From Liolophura sinensis (taxonomy: Eukaryota; Mollusca; Polyplacophora; Chitonida; Chitonidae): a stretch of DNA of 64,000 bases. Location: assembly GCF_032854445.1 (NCBI RefSeq), contig NC_088307.1:2728001-2792000 (forward strand), given 5' to 3'. Shown in pieces: positions 12,201-26,900 of the stretch. A program made the translations under genes and the position numbers. Position 1 is the first letter of the stretch; each line of letters starts with the position of its first letter. The notes under the pieces are model-generated. The model saw only the letters and a list, made by a program, of their open reading frames with translations. It did no database searches and had not been told where the DNA came from.

Positions 12201-14856
12201 CAAATAGCACCACTTCAGTGGCCTAAGGGTTTAGACCGTCGGTTTCAAAGTCGGGAGACTTGACATCAAGAATGTACATGTGTACGTCTACAGCTGTAGC
12301 AAATAGCACCACTTCGGTGGCCTAAGGGTTTAGACTGTCCATCTCAAAGTTGGGAGACTTGACAACAAGAATGTACATGTGTACGTCTACAGCTGTAGCA
12401 AATAGCACCACTTCGGTGGCCTAAGGGTTTAGACTGTCCGTCTCAAAGTTGGGAGACTTGACAACAAGAATGTACATGTGTACGTCTACAGCTGTAGCAA
12501 ATAGCACCACTTCGGTGGCCTAAGGGTTTAGACTGTCCGTCTCAAAGTTGGGAGACTTGACATCAAGAATGTACATGTGTACGTCTACAGCTGTAGCAAA
12601 TAGCACCACTTCAGTGGCCTAAGGGTTTAGACCATTCGTCTCAAAGTTGGGAGACTTGACATCAAGAATGTACATGTGTACATCTACAGCTGTAGCAAAT
12701 AGCACCACTTCAGTGGCCTAAGGGTTTAGACCATCCGTCTCAAAGTTGGGAGACTTGACATCAAGAATGTACATGTGTACGTCTACAGCTGTAGCAAATA
12801 GCACCACTTCAGTGGCCTAAGGGTTTAGACCGTCGGTTTCAAAGTCGGGAGACTTGACATCAAGAATGTACATGTGTACATCTACAGCTGTAGCAAATAG
12901 CACCACTTCAGTGGCCCAAGGGTTTAGACCGTCGGTCTCAAAGTCGGGAGACTTGACATCAAGAATGTACATGTGTACATCTACAGCTGTAGCAAATAGC
13001 ACCACTTCAGTGGCCTAAGGGTTTAGACCGTCCGTCTCAAAGTTGGGAGACTTGACATCAAGAATGTACATGTGTACGTCTACAGCTGTAGCAAATAGCA
13101 CCACTTCAGTGGCCTAAGGGTTTAGACCATCCGTCTCAAAGTTGGGAGACTTGACATCAAGAATGTACATGTGTACATCTACAGCTGTAGCAAATAGCAC
13201 CACTTCAGTGGCCTAAGGGTTTAGACCATCCGTCTCAAAGTTGGGAGACTTGACATCAAGAGTGTACATGTGTACGTCTACAGCTATAGCAAATAGCACC
13301 ACTTCAGTGGCCTAAGGGTTTAGACTGTCCTTCTAAAAGTTGGGAGACTTGACATCAAGAATGTACATGTGTACATCTACAGCTATAGCAAATAGCACCA
13401 CTTCAGTGGCCTAAGGGTTTAGACTGTCCTTCTAAAAGTTGGGAGACTTGACATCAAGAATGTACATGTGTACATCTACAGCTGTAGCAAATAGCACCAC
13501 TTCAGTGGCCTAAGGGTTTAGACTGTCCTTCTAAAAGTTGGGAGACTTGACATCAAGAATGTACATGTGTACATCTACAGCTGTAGCAAATAGCACCACT
13601 TCAGTGGCCTAAGGGTTTAGACTGTCCTTCTAAAAGTTGGGAGACTTGACATCAAGAATGTACATGTGTACATCTACAGCTGTAGCAAATAGCACCACTT
13701 CGGTGGCCTAAGGGTTTCGACCGTCCTTCTCAAAGTCGGGAGACTTGACAACAAGAATGTACATGTGTACATCTACAGCTGTAGCAAATAGCACCACTTC
13801 AGTGGCCTAAGGGTTTAGACCGTCCGTCTCAAAGTTGGGAGACTTGACATCAAGAATGTACATGTGTACGTCTACAGCTGTAGCAAATAGCACCACTTCG
13901 GTGGCCTAAGGGTTTAGACCGTCGGTCTCAAAGTCGGGAGACTTGACATCAAGAATGTACATGTGTACGTCTACAGCTGTAGCAAATAGCACCACTTCGG
14001 TGGCCTAAGGGTTTAGACCGTCGGTCTCAAAGTCGGGAGACTTGACATCAAGAATGTACATGTGTACATCTACAGCTGTAGCAAATAGCACCACTTCAGT
14101 GGCCTAAGGGTTTAGACTGTCCTTCTAAAAGTTGGGAGACTTGACATCAAGAATGTACATGTGTACATCTACAGCTGTAGCAAATAGCACCACTTCGGTG
14201 GCCTAAGGGTTTAGACTGTCCTTCTAAAAGTTGGGAGACTTGACATCAAGAATGTACATGTGTACATCTACAGCTGTAGCAAATAGCACCACTTCAGTGG
14301 CCTAAGGGTTTAGACTGTCCTTCTAAAAGTTGGGAGACTTGACAACAAGAATGTACATGTGTACATCTACAGCTGTAGCAAATAGCACCACTTCGGTGGC
14401 CTAAGGGTTTAGACTGTCCTTCTAAAAGTTGGGAGACTTGACATCAAGAATGTACATGTGTACATCTACAGCTGTAGCAAATAGCACCACTTCGGTGGCC
14501 TAAGGGTTTAGACTGTCCGTGTCAAAGTCAGGAGACTTTGCGTCAAACCGAGGTCAAGACTTTAAAAATGATACCTATGCTGCCTTGCTTGGTGCTCGAC
14601 ACTACAAGAGGTTAGAGCAAGGAAACATGACTGATTGCCCCGGTGTCAGTGACAGTAGAATGTGATTTGGGGTGGGTGTTGGGGGGGGGCAGTGTCAAGT
14701 GTGGTGTTTTTGCCTTGACACTTCAGTGGTACTAGCACACGCCTAATGGCTCCTACTTGTCATATGACTGAAACCCCAAGCATACATACATAGTATAGCA
14801 CATGTGTATACAACTATAGTACAACAATAAAATGGATATAACACAATTATAGTATA

Positions 14857-14944
<88 letters not shown>

Positions 14945-17900
14945 CTACATTTACGTGTATACAGTAGGTGTAACTATACTTATTTCTACACGTAGTAGAT
15001 TCTAGGTTAGTCATAGGTTGCGAGCAGTCATGTGCAGTGGAGGGTAAACGTCCATACCACACTGATCTAAATTTCTCTGATCATAGAGCTGCACGTAGAA
15101 ATAAATTCGTTACTCTATCCCTACTTGTTTGATGCTGAAATTTTGTCCTGTTTCCTGGCGAATGCCACACTCCAGTTTGGCGGTCATGTGTCATTTTTTC
15201 CAGTATCAGACTTGCAGAAATGCGGTAACTTATAATATACAGTGTACATGTACATTATATACACAATATATATATCCATAAACCTGACAAGTGATGAAAA
15301 TGATTTTATCTCTCAGTACGATGTAAAGCGTTAATCAGCTGAGCTGCTGTATAAACTGCTGGATTTCTCTGCGGTGTGAATTCTCTCTATTAAAGCTATT
15401 TTATTTCCTTTTTTCGTATTGTTATAGAAGGCAGAACATTCGTCTTGACCCACTGAACAGCTTAGTATAATAAATAATCATGTACACTGTTTCATTGTTA
15501 CAAAACTGTAATACTCTTAGTGTGGTCATCAAAGTGAAATTCTTCGTAGTTACTTTGCTTCTGTAGAATATTCTACACTGTTTTACTATTACACTTTTTC
15601 TAGAATTGTTCATTTTTATTACTCATGTACAAGTACATCAAGTTTATGATACACTGAATTTAAGTAAATATCTTCGTCCCATCCTGAACACTGGAGAGTT
15701 CTAGATTTGCACTAAATTATGCTGTTTGTTTGGGAATACCCTGAGATCATGAAGTTATTCCATCGTAATTGCTGGAGAATTCTAGATTTGCAGCAAACAA
15801 GGCTGTTTACTTGTTTTTCCGAATCATCTTTAAGTCTTTGTACTGTAAATTGTTTGCAAACCTCTCAATAAGACAAGGCTATCAATTTGGGGCTAGACAG
15901 TTTGGGATTCTTAAAACTACTTTTTTTTTTCACATGAGGAGGATCTGAAACTGACAGGTAAACCAGACAATCCTACCTGTACATGTATGTATCCTGTACA
16001 CCGATGAGCATATCTGTTATTTACAGCTGTATGTGACCAGTCTATACTCACCTGGTCAGTCTGGTTATATTGTCTAACTTTTTTTGACATACATGCAAAC
16101 TTTGGTTTCTGTGCGGTATTTTATCCAAGGCATTCACCTTTGTTCTGTATGACCAGTTTACTTCTTGGCATACAGTATAATAAATAGATAGATTTTTTCA
16201 TTGTGTATATAATTTGTTGTTTGTTTTTTTTTTTTGGGGGGGGGGGGCGCTATTTTTTATTGTATTAAAACATTTATTAAACATGTTGTTTATTTCATTC
16301 CACATGATAATTACAAGTAAGTGCAGATGTTTAATATTAATTTAATACTTGTCCAGCTCCTGTTGGCTTCCTATCCGACTGTATGTGGGAAGGTCTGACA
16401 AAAACCTGCGGATGGTCATGGGTTTCCATACATGGGTTTCTCCTGGGCTAGGCCGGGTTTCATGCCACCATACTGATGGTCGCCGTTGTATAAGTGAAAC
16501 ATTCTTAAATTTAGCATAAAACACCAGTCCAATAAATAAATAAATTTAAATTTTCAATCAGAAGTTTCTTACTTAGTTAATACAAGCTGTGGCCATTAGG
16601 TACATTGACAGATACCGGTACATCATGTGTATTACAAGGCAGTGTTATATAAAACCCCTAGTATGAAGGAAATAGAATGATTGTGGTTTTTCTAACACCA
16701 AGTTATCAGCATATTAGCCATATCTTGATGTCGAGCCATATCTTTTCTGTCTAAATTGTAATAAAATATTTCTTTTGGTGCTATAAAAACTTAAATTTTC
16801 CTGGTAGTATAGTACAAATGTCTTAACAATTGTGCCTTCCAGATGCAAACCTCAGAACACTTATCAGGGATCAATACAGTTCTGAGAATCTGGCAAAATG
16901 TGTGACTTATTTATGGACAAAATTTTTAGGCAAACAGTGTATATTGGCAGATGAATGTGAATGGGTATTAACATTACGCCTACCATAGTACAGAATTGTA
17001 ACATCTAAGACAAACTGTAAGAACTGAGAAGTCCATATGCTTGTCTAAAATCATGCATTTTTACTGGCAGGAAATGAGCTGGTGTGTTATGACATACATG
17101 CATTTATTGTTTTTGTTTTATGTTCTTCATTCATGATTGTGAAAATTATTTACGTGGTTAAGATTCAGATTAAGTTGTGAATACATATACGTGTGATCTT
17201 TTCCTTCATGTATATGATATTAAGACATGCTTCAGTACACCTGTTCACCTGAACATGTGTGATATTAAGACATGATGTTCACTGATGTTTATGTATGTGC
17301 ACTGTACGTGTGTATTTAGTTTGAACAGCGTGTTATGAATGGAAATAGTGGGAAGCAAGATGCTCTGGCCTCAGCATGTTCTAATTTACTGTAGTACACA
17401 CTGTAAAGCAGGTAAATGTGTACAGGTAAAAAGTCGGGCTACCTCTACTTTACCTGAAGTGTGTAATTAACGTCAGGTGAGAGAACATGCTTGTCCAGCC
17501 TCCGCACATCCAGCTGTGATTGACAGCTCAGGGGAGTGGACTTACAGTTTTTTTTTAACACACGACCGTTGTCTGTACATATTAGTCATGCGTGTTGTGA
17601 TTGTGTATATGTCAGCCCTGTGAACTAGGTTGTGGTAAACATGTTAAAAAAAACCTGGGAGTTTTCTTGAAATTGCTCCAGGTTTTTTTTTTTTTTGCTA
17701 AGGATAGTCAGGCATGCTGTTTGCCCACATTTTGGAAACTTCTGGATGCATGGTAGAGGAATATAAAATGCTTGAGTAAACCCCAGAGGCCATTACTGTG
17801 TCTACCGGAGCACCTGCCTAAAGCACCTCTGTGTGGTGACGATAAACACTCGCCATTCAAGCCACGTGCCGTCTTTAAGTAAGCAACGCCCATTTGCACG

Positions 17901-20900
17901 GATTGGCCCAGATCAATTGGCTGCCTTCATTGTCAAACTAGTGAGTGACGATTAAAAAAGAACCGACGACATACACCCTGTGATGGCTTTGTCACGGTAT
18001 GTGCCCATCAGTTTTGAGGACGAGAGAGACTTGTGGAGACCGAATCTTAGCCTTGAGCCTAGCTGGATCAGTCCGCAGTATAACCGCTGGAGCTTGGACA
18101 GGTCACCGCGCTTCCAACCTCACCACCAGCATCACACTGACCTAGTACCTTTCTCTAACCAGCGTCTAGCACCCATCCGAGATTTTGACCAGGAATTAAG
18201 ACAACTCAGCAACAACATGAGTCGCATGTACCAAGATATGCTGACCTTGGTGCCGTCAAAGGCCCTGCCGACGGACATCCACATGAATGAAGAGCTGAGG
18301 ATGGACAACCCAATCGTCACCGACATGAACGGCAAGAAAAAGTTTCAGCTGCAGTTTGATGTGCGGCAGTTTCGACCAGAAGAAATCAGCCTGACAACTT
18401 CAGATAACATCCTCACCGTCCACGCTTGTCACGAGGAGAAAAGCGAAGGGAAATCGGCGTTCCGTGAGTATAAACGACAGTACACGATCCCTCCGGTAGT
18501 CTCAGCACAAGCCTTGACTTCCAAACTCAGTCACAATGGTATTTTGTCAATAGAAGCCCCAGTACACATGAGTGACACAATGATTCCCATCAAACACCAG
18601 TGATTCTGACACAGGACTGGGACACATCTGACTCCCTGATGACAACCTTATGAATATGCTCTGTGGACTTAACTCTGGAGATCGCTGAAATTCTTACCAC
18701 TTTTGTCATTCGAGGGATGGCAGAAGAAAAGAAGAAAAAAAAAGAAAAAAACGCAGAAGAAGGAGATGATTCGGTAGAATCAGACTGTTCTGATCAGAGT
18801 ACGTACAGGTACTTGTAAATACATGAAGTCCTTCATTTTGGAGTCGATATCACATTTCTGTGAATTAACAAACGTTTGAAGAAAACAGAACTGTAAGTTT
18901 ATGAGGATTTTAATGGCCTGGAAAATCCAGTAAGAAGCAATATTGTTGGTTGTTGCTACATGTATTTTATGATCAAACTGGTAAAAGCATACTACAGAGT
19001 GCATCTAATCTATTGACCTGATAATGTTGGATGATATGAAGACTGTTCTTGGTGATAATTCTGGAAACTATGGCTGTTTGAAGAAGGCGTTCTGTACATG
19101 TATCTTAGCCATCAAACTGGAATCTTCACAGTTGCGATGTGTCGTAACATTGGGGTAATGAAAACAACAAAATTTGTGTTCATTTTTTGCAGTTTTATTT
19201 TACATATTTGTGTGTTTTGAAAATCCTGTGGTACTGGTATGTAATTGTTTGTATTGTCTGCATCTCACAGCGGCTTATTTAGAAATACCCTAAACGACCA
19301 AAAAATTTCGTCCACAAAAGTGCATATTTAGAGGCAAATAAATTTCACAAATATTATTTTTGTTGCTGAAACCTACAATTTCCCAGTGGAATATCACCCC
19401 CTGTTCCAAGTAAACCTCAAAACACTGTTCTAAAATCAATAGAAAAATGGGCAAGTTAGTCATGGACAAAATTTGCGGTCATTTAGGGTACATTTAAAAT
19501 TTTCAAAATATTTCACTTATACCAGTGTAAGAACTTGTAAGTTTAGCAGGTTGCTGTACTTTTTTATTTAAACACAGTACAAGACCTTGAGTAGAAATTT
19601 TAATTTTTGTTTTAGCATTCATTTGTATAATTACCATTGTAAAAATGAACTGTCTTAATCACAAGTTGATGAATATAACATAGGTGCAGTACATGTAAAT
19701 ATATAACAATGTCAAACAGGATGTGTGTGTACATGACTGTGTAACGTTATTATACATTTGCAAAATATTTATGATCCAGAGTAACAAGAAATGAACTTTG
19801 TCATTGTTACACGAGTGTCTCAGGTTGAAACAAAGCCTGAATCCCTCTTGCATAATGGATAGTTTGTTTATGAATAGACATCGTAAAAATCCCATCCTGT
19901 GCAGACTTTCTCTGAGAAAACGGACGTCCTCTGTCTTTATCAACACGTGTGATGAGTCATTCTTTTTAACCCTGTGAACCTGATTTCATGGCCTGTGGAT
20001 CGCAAAGAAAAAAAGTGTGTGAATATTATGAAAGGGACATGTTAAGGATAAACTACTCTGTGTGTAGTAACGGGAGCTGATGGGTTGTGTTAATGTTTAA
20101 GTTAAGGACTTGTTGGGGACCCTTGAATCGCAGGCACCTGTCAGCAAAAGCTAGCCTCTTTTGTGAGGCGTCACTTTAGCATGGTCAGACATTTGGTCTT
20201 TTGTTCGACTGTTTTATTGCTATCAAAGTATGTCCATGACCTGTTTGGCATGAGTGCCTGAGTAAAAGTCACTGCCATAGAAGCTAGTTTATTGTTGAGT
20301 CGTATCACTTCATGTCCCTGAGAACAACACGAGCATAATTACTGCAGAGTTCATTAGAACAGTTTCCTCTTTGTCACTGTCATACGTGAATGATGTGTTC
20401 AACCTCAAGTAATGAGAAGGGGAAAAAAATGAGGTCATTAGTTGTTGTCTTTTTTTTACCATTCTCGTACAACAGCACAGTTCCTTGTATCACAGGTAAA
20501 CAATGCCTTAGATCCTGGGACACCTGTGCTGATTGCTCTTTTATTTATTTGTCTGTCTGTTTGTCTGTCAGAAGTTCATCTGCCAGATTGCTCTACACTG
20601 TACCTTGTCATTCACCTGTCTTGTACAGTTCATCGTTCTAAATTATTGTTCTGGCTGAATGATCATGAAATAAACATTTTTAACTACATTCTCTGTGTTG
20701 TATTTGTCTGTACACGTTTTGGGGTCCATATGTACAAATACACCAAGTTGATATTATGTAGGGCGTACCTGTGTGGCATGCCTGAATTCACCTCCAATCG
20801 TACTGTATTTTACCTAAGGTTTAGTATTTTTCAGGCAATACAATTCCCGTGATTTGATCGATTCATCCACAGTATGGGGCCACTTAAGAAGTTTTTCTGA

Positions 20901-23900
20901 AGTTTAATTCATGTCGTCACAAAAAATTACGTGCTGTAATTAAGCATCTTAATTATCGAAAATATCTTGTTGAGACCTTTGTGTGCTTGTGAAAGTGCAT
21001 TTTTACATTGCAAACTTTAGGTGAAATACGGTATATTTATAACCTGGGCTCCACAAGCTCTATTCCGTCAGTTCTGTCAGGTATAGATATAATGATTTAA
21101 GGGCGGTATAGATGTACTCGTCAACGTCCTGGCTCTTCACTATTCATCAGTCCACCATGACAATGAGTGATCACCATTTGTTCTGGCTAACATTCATTGT
21201 AAGAAGACCATTATTTTGTCTTCCACCATTATGTTGTGCTTAACTGTATGTCACACTGGAGGTTGTTTTTCTCTAAAATGCCAAAGGTTGGTGGTTTACA
21301 CCAAACACTCCAGTGTCGACCCCCTATTTACTGACCAGTGTCATAATAAGTGAAAAAGTTTTGAGTATGGCGTTATTACAGCTGCAATTATTCAACAGTC
21401 AATTAAACAACATACACCAGAACTGCAGCCTCTCACCAATGCAGTTTCTGTGAGTTCAAGTCCAGCTCATGCTAGCTTCCTCTCTGGCCGTACGTGGGAA
21501 GGTCTGCCAGCAACCCTTGGATGGTCGTGGGTTTCCACTGGGCTCTGCCTGGTTTCCTTCCACCGTAATGCTGGCTGCTGTCGTATAAGTGAAATATTCT
21601 TGAGTATAGAATAGAATAACGATCAGATAAATAAAATGAGTAAATAAATATGCCAGAACTACTCCATTATCATTAAGCTTAATTTAAATCGACATACTTG
21701 TAAATTTACCTATGTAATTGTGTTAATCGACAAAAGACCAATTGACTCCTCTGACATTGCTCACCTGTGAATTTACCTGTGGGGCATTTTCACAGGTAAC
21801 ATAACCATTTAGGCACTTTCTCTGTGATTGCTATGTAATCCAAGCATAATTTGATATTACCAAATGTTTTCCACTCAAAAGTAAGTATGTGCATGTCCTT
21901 AAACTTTGCATGGCTGGATGATTCAAGAAACTTGTTTGCAAAATCCTGTAGGGTTATGACTAAAAACATCAGTATACAGCTGTTGTAAAAAGTTTTAAAA
22001 CTTATAAAAAGTTGATTTTTTCTTGGGTGTGGAGAACAGGTATGATATCAGAGAAGAAAAAAAACACAGGAAAATATCTCAATTTCGACACTGCAATAAT
22101 TTTTACAAACAGGCTTACTGAAGTCTGAAGTACACAGTTAAACAACTAAGTAAGCCCTATTCATTCCTATACTTCATTTCACTGTATGTGACAATCTCAG
22201 ATGTTTCTTTATACACGAGTTTGGTCTGCTGGGTCAGGTATCTGTGTCACTGATTGGGTGCCTACACAGGTACACAGGTACATGTAGAATACCTGTAAAA
22301 GCTGGAGGTATTCTCGTGGTAGTGAAAAAGCTGCATCTGCTAGGGACTATTGACATCTTGTTAAATACAGTTCTGTGTGTATGTGAGTGTGGGGTGTTAG
22401 GAGGGATGGTACGGGGAGGGGGGGGGAGGGGGTCGAGGTATTTCTGCCTCAGGTCACTTTTTCTTTTCAATGCTCACGATATGTAACTTGCCTAGGGCGT
22501 ATACTACATATGGAATTCTTCATTTTTCACCTGATGAGTCACGATTAGGCTCTGGATGTTCAGGTAGCTTTAAGAGAAAAAAACATGTTAGGTAAATCCC
22601 TGAAAAATATGTATTATGGGACTGAAGTCTATTTCATGTATTCCAAGAATCTAAGTGCATTAGGAGATCCAGTCCTGGTGATGATAATTTTGTGCATTGT
22701 ATTGGGCAGTTTTTATGAAAGTTGGGAAATACTACAGAAAATGTTACCAGACAAAACTTTCACCTCAAGGCACTGTATTGTTACAAATGTACCACATGGT
22801 ACTTTAGCAGAAACATATGCGGAATTCCTGTAGAGAAGTAAACACTGGCAGTTTTAAATTTTTATACATGTAGAATATTGCACAGCAGAAGTTGCAAACT
22901 GAGCCACTGCAAGAAATATAGTGTCGCACTGACAAAGACAGCCAGTGCCACTGACAAAGACAGCCAGTGCCACTGACAAAGACAGCCAGTGCCACTGACA
23001 AAAAATATATGTACATGCATGTCTGTATAGATGAACTGTGAATTAAAGAGCTTGTGTGAAATGTTTTTGCTGACTTAAATGTTAAGGCACATGTAATAGT
23101 GGACAGGTAATAGTTGCTTTAAATATGTTACCTGGAAAAGTTTAAAGAAGGGCTTAAGTTAGTGTAGAATATAATGTGTTAAAAATGGTACTTGTTGTAG
23201 CCAAAATTGACACTCATTACTGAGAGGTTAGAGCCAGGAAACATGATTCTGTGGCCTGATGTGACTGGGTGAGATGTCACGTCTGGTGTCTTCAGCATGA
23301 TACTTCAGTGGTGGCAGCACTTTAGTGACATGGACTAGCCGTGCCACCAGAAGACACAGTATATGTCCGCACACCTAATGACTGTTCATCACCAGATGTA
23401 TTGTTACATGTTACTATGAATACCAAACATGCATACATATAATGTGATGGCAGTGCAAACGCATTCAGTATATTTCAGGTAACATTCTTGAGTACGACGT
23501 AAAATACCGATCAAATAAATAAATAAATAAATCATATTTCAGGTGAAAGCCCTAATTGAAATCATTCTTGTACAATGGAATGTACGTATGACATTGTATA
23601 TCTAGGTGACACAAACGTTTCGTGCTATAAATTGCATCCTGTTTGGCCCCAAGCTTTTGTAATTAAAATCTAACATTTATGGAGCCTGAAGCAGTTTGAA
23701 TCATAGTAATGAAAGTGAGTTGTGACATTTTTGCAAATGATCCGACTACGTATCTGTTTAATGGCTACGCATTTAATTGTCAAAACATGATTTCATGGCC
23801 TGAGGGAGTAAGTCATGGTCTGTTGGTTTTAGAGGCATTAACCTTTCAATCACTGGGATGCACAAGGTACGGGTTTAAGTCAAGTCTTATAGACAGGGGA

Positions 23901-26900
23901 TTTATAAATTCCATGGTCTCAATGTCTGTCATGCCTGTAGGACCTCGATGATATTAACTTAAGCTGTGGATAACGCTTGTATGGTCATATGCCCAGTCTT
24001 TCATTCACTGAGGATCATTTGTCTTCCACCGAGATGGTGTACATATCTGTACATCACATACATGACGTGTGGGCAAGTTTGTCAGTGACTTGCCAATGGT
24101 TGCTGGTTTACACCAGGCACTCCAGTTTACTCCACTCGTATCACTACCACTCTGGTGAGTATGGTGGTGTTCAAGCAGCTGTCCATTAGGACAAAATGGC
24201 TTGAGTCCAGGGCCCGTATTTCAGAGTCCAGGGTCCGTATTTCAGAGTCCAGGGTCCGTATTTCAGAGTTTAGGGCCCATATTTCAGAGTCCAAGGCCCG
24301 CATTTCAGTCCAGGGCCCGTATTGCAGAGTTTAGGGCCTGTATTTATTATTTTAAACTTCTTGAGAATGAAATCAAAGTTTCGAACACAACTACAAATAA
24401 AGCACTTGCCTGTAGAAATTTAAAATTTGGACACTGATTCTTTACTGCAGAATAATGTACTCATCACAAGTTGAGTTATTTTCTGATCTGAGTTAGGCTT
24501 TTTAAGCACCTGCAATTTGTGACTTCAGTCTTTAAGTTGCTTGATAAATACATGTATGTATCTGAAACATGTAAGTTGCTTGATAAATACATGTGTGTAT
24601 TTGAAACATGTAAGTTGCTTGATAAATACATGTAGGTATATGAAACATGTAAGTTGCTTGATAAATACATGTATGTATATGAAACATGTAAGTTGCTTGA
24701 TAAATATAGGTCCAGGGCTGATGTTGACGAATCTGAACTTTTCCTCATTGAGTACTGGTACAATGGCCGACTAAGACATATACAAACATTGCATGGACAG
24801 CTCGTGCTGTATCTGATTGGGTGGTTGACCTAACTGAATTCGCATTACCAAATCCAGTTTTCACTGGTTTGTTGTGGGTAAGGTTTTTCAGGTACCAGCG
24901 GAGTAGAGACCCAGTTGCTTTTTTCCTGTTTTCTGTATCCTGTTTCTTACCAATGCATACATCTAATGTAAATCTTCAACCTTTTCAACCACTGAAACAC
25001 TTCTTTCAGTGGACACAATTATCATGAAAATGACACTAAAAGTGATTTGTTTGTGTCATTAAAGATGCAAGCTTCGTAAAACTGTCCAGATTGTTTCTCT
25101 ACACCCCACAGTTCTCTCAGAATGTCTTAACCTATTTGTTGCAGAGGTGGTCGAAAAAGGTTGAACAGTTAGGGTAGATCTGATTGCAGTCGTGTAAATC
25201 AAACATCCTTGAGTCCAGCGTTGAATCCGAATCAAAAAAAAAAATGTATAGAACTTGTCTGCTTATATCACAAATGTGTTTTTTGAGTTGTTGGAAATGC
25301 AAACCTGGAAATTCTTCTGTGAAGCATTATGTGCACTCATGAGATAAATTATAGAATATTTCACACTTGAAGGTGTCATACTTTATCCATACAGTGTCAT
25401 TACATTGAGCTGGATTCCGTTGAAGAGACACGTACGAGTCTCTTGAATCGGTTGTTCTATTATGGTTCTTCTACCCCCAAAACTTCTACAGGTATGTGTA
25501 ACTTGATCACTTTGTATCCACAGTACGGTGTTCTGTTAAAAGGTCAACCTGTCTTAATTAAGGCTGAGGCTTTTGGTTTTTCCTTTTGTGGTCGTTAGAA
25601 AACCGGTTTATGCTAATCGACACAGTATGCATACAAGTAGAACAAACACAGTGGACTTTGTTAATATACGTGTAGTGTTGCGGTCATAGTGCCTCAAGAA
25701 ATATTCACTTTTAGTAGTTACTTTACCTAAATCAGTTATGGTTGTTGACGGTTTATACTTTTTAATACAATGACAAAGGTGTATAGCACAGGTGAAACCC
25801 GTGAATCTGTAGAAAGTTAACACCTATGATTTTACTTTCCTCCAGCCCTTATACATGGCACAGTTATACATGTATTTTACTTACCTGTATTTCACTAACA
25901 TGTTTACATCAGGAAAAATACATGTACCTTTTTGCCCATGGGGTTTATTGTGAGTGTTTTTGGTTAGGCTTTAACGGAGCCTTGTTTTTTTTTTGTTTTT
26001 TTTCTTCTTTTCTTTTACCTGTTTTTTTTTTTTTTTTTTTTTTTTCTTTTTTGCTCCCCAAAACCTCTCCACAGCCAGTAAAAATCGTGTCAAACACATT
26101 ACATTTAAGTACTGGAGCCACTTCTTCAAAAGTGTATTATAAGTTAAATTATTTCTTTTCTTTTTTTTCTTTTTAATTTATGATTTTTTGTTTGCTTGTT
26201 TTTGCTGTTTATTTTAAAGGCATTTAACAACATAGAATTATTTTTAAAGGAAATTTTGTTTAAACTTGTAAAAGTACTAATGTGACCTGCAGACATTCTA
26301 TACATGTATGAAGACCCTCACTGTTTTCCACATGTACTGCTCAGCTGTTTCTGCAAATAGCCTGTCCACAATTATTTGTGTTGTATTAAAGCACGTTTAA
26401 GAGTTTTGTGCTATGAATTACTGCCCCAGTGTGAACTGACAACGTAATTCTCACTAACTCCAGGGGGTCCATTGGATGCATGTGTTAAAGGATTTTTCTC
26501 AAAGCAAACCACATTCAAGATTTTCAAATGTGTGAGAAAGAAAAAAAAAAGAAAGTTGAAAGTACTCATAACGAGATTATCAACCTTTCACATGTGCAGT
26601 GTTTTCATTTCTGCAGGAGTTCTGTCTTCCTGCAAGACCTAAACATGATGACTGTTACAAAAACAACCCCCAAAAGCACCACTGCCTTTTTACAGCCAAG
26701 CAGCTTCACACAATTTCGAAACAAATCCATTGTGATAATAATGTATGACATAAAAAGTGTCCAATCATTGCAGTGTTGGCATTCTCGATTGAAGTTTTGT
26801 GAATGAGTGAGTGAGTGAGTGCTCGGGGTTTAACGTCGTAATCAACAATTTTTCAGTCATATGACGACGAAGGAATCCTTAGGGTGCATGTACGTGTAAT

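Noticed and set aside
17980-17982. Earlier start of the small heat-shock ORF
   Set aside because: The codon at 17980 is GTG; the first ATG is at 17983.
20442-20852. 136-aa plus-strand frame
   Set aside because: Low-complexity TCTG/poly-T stretch with no domain; lies in RBM18 intron 1 without matching splice sites.
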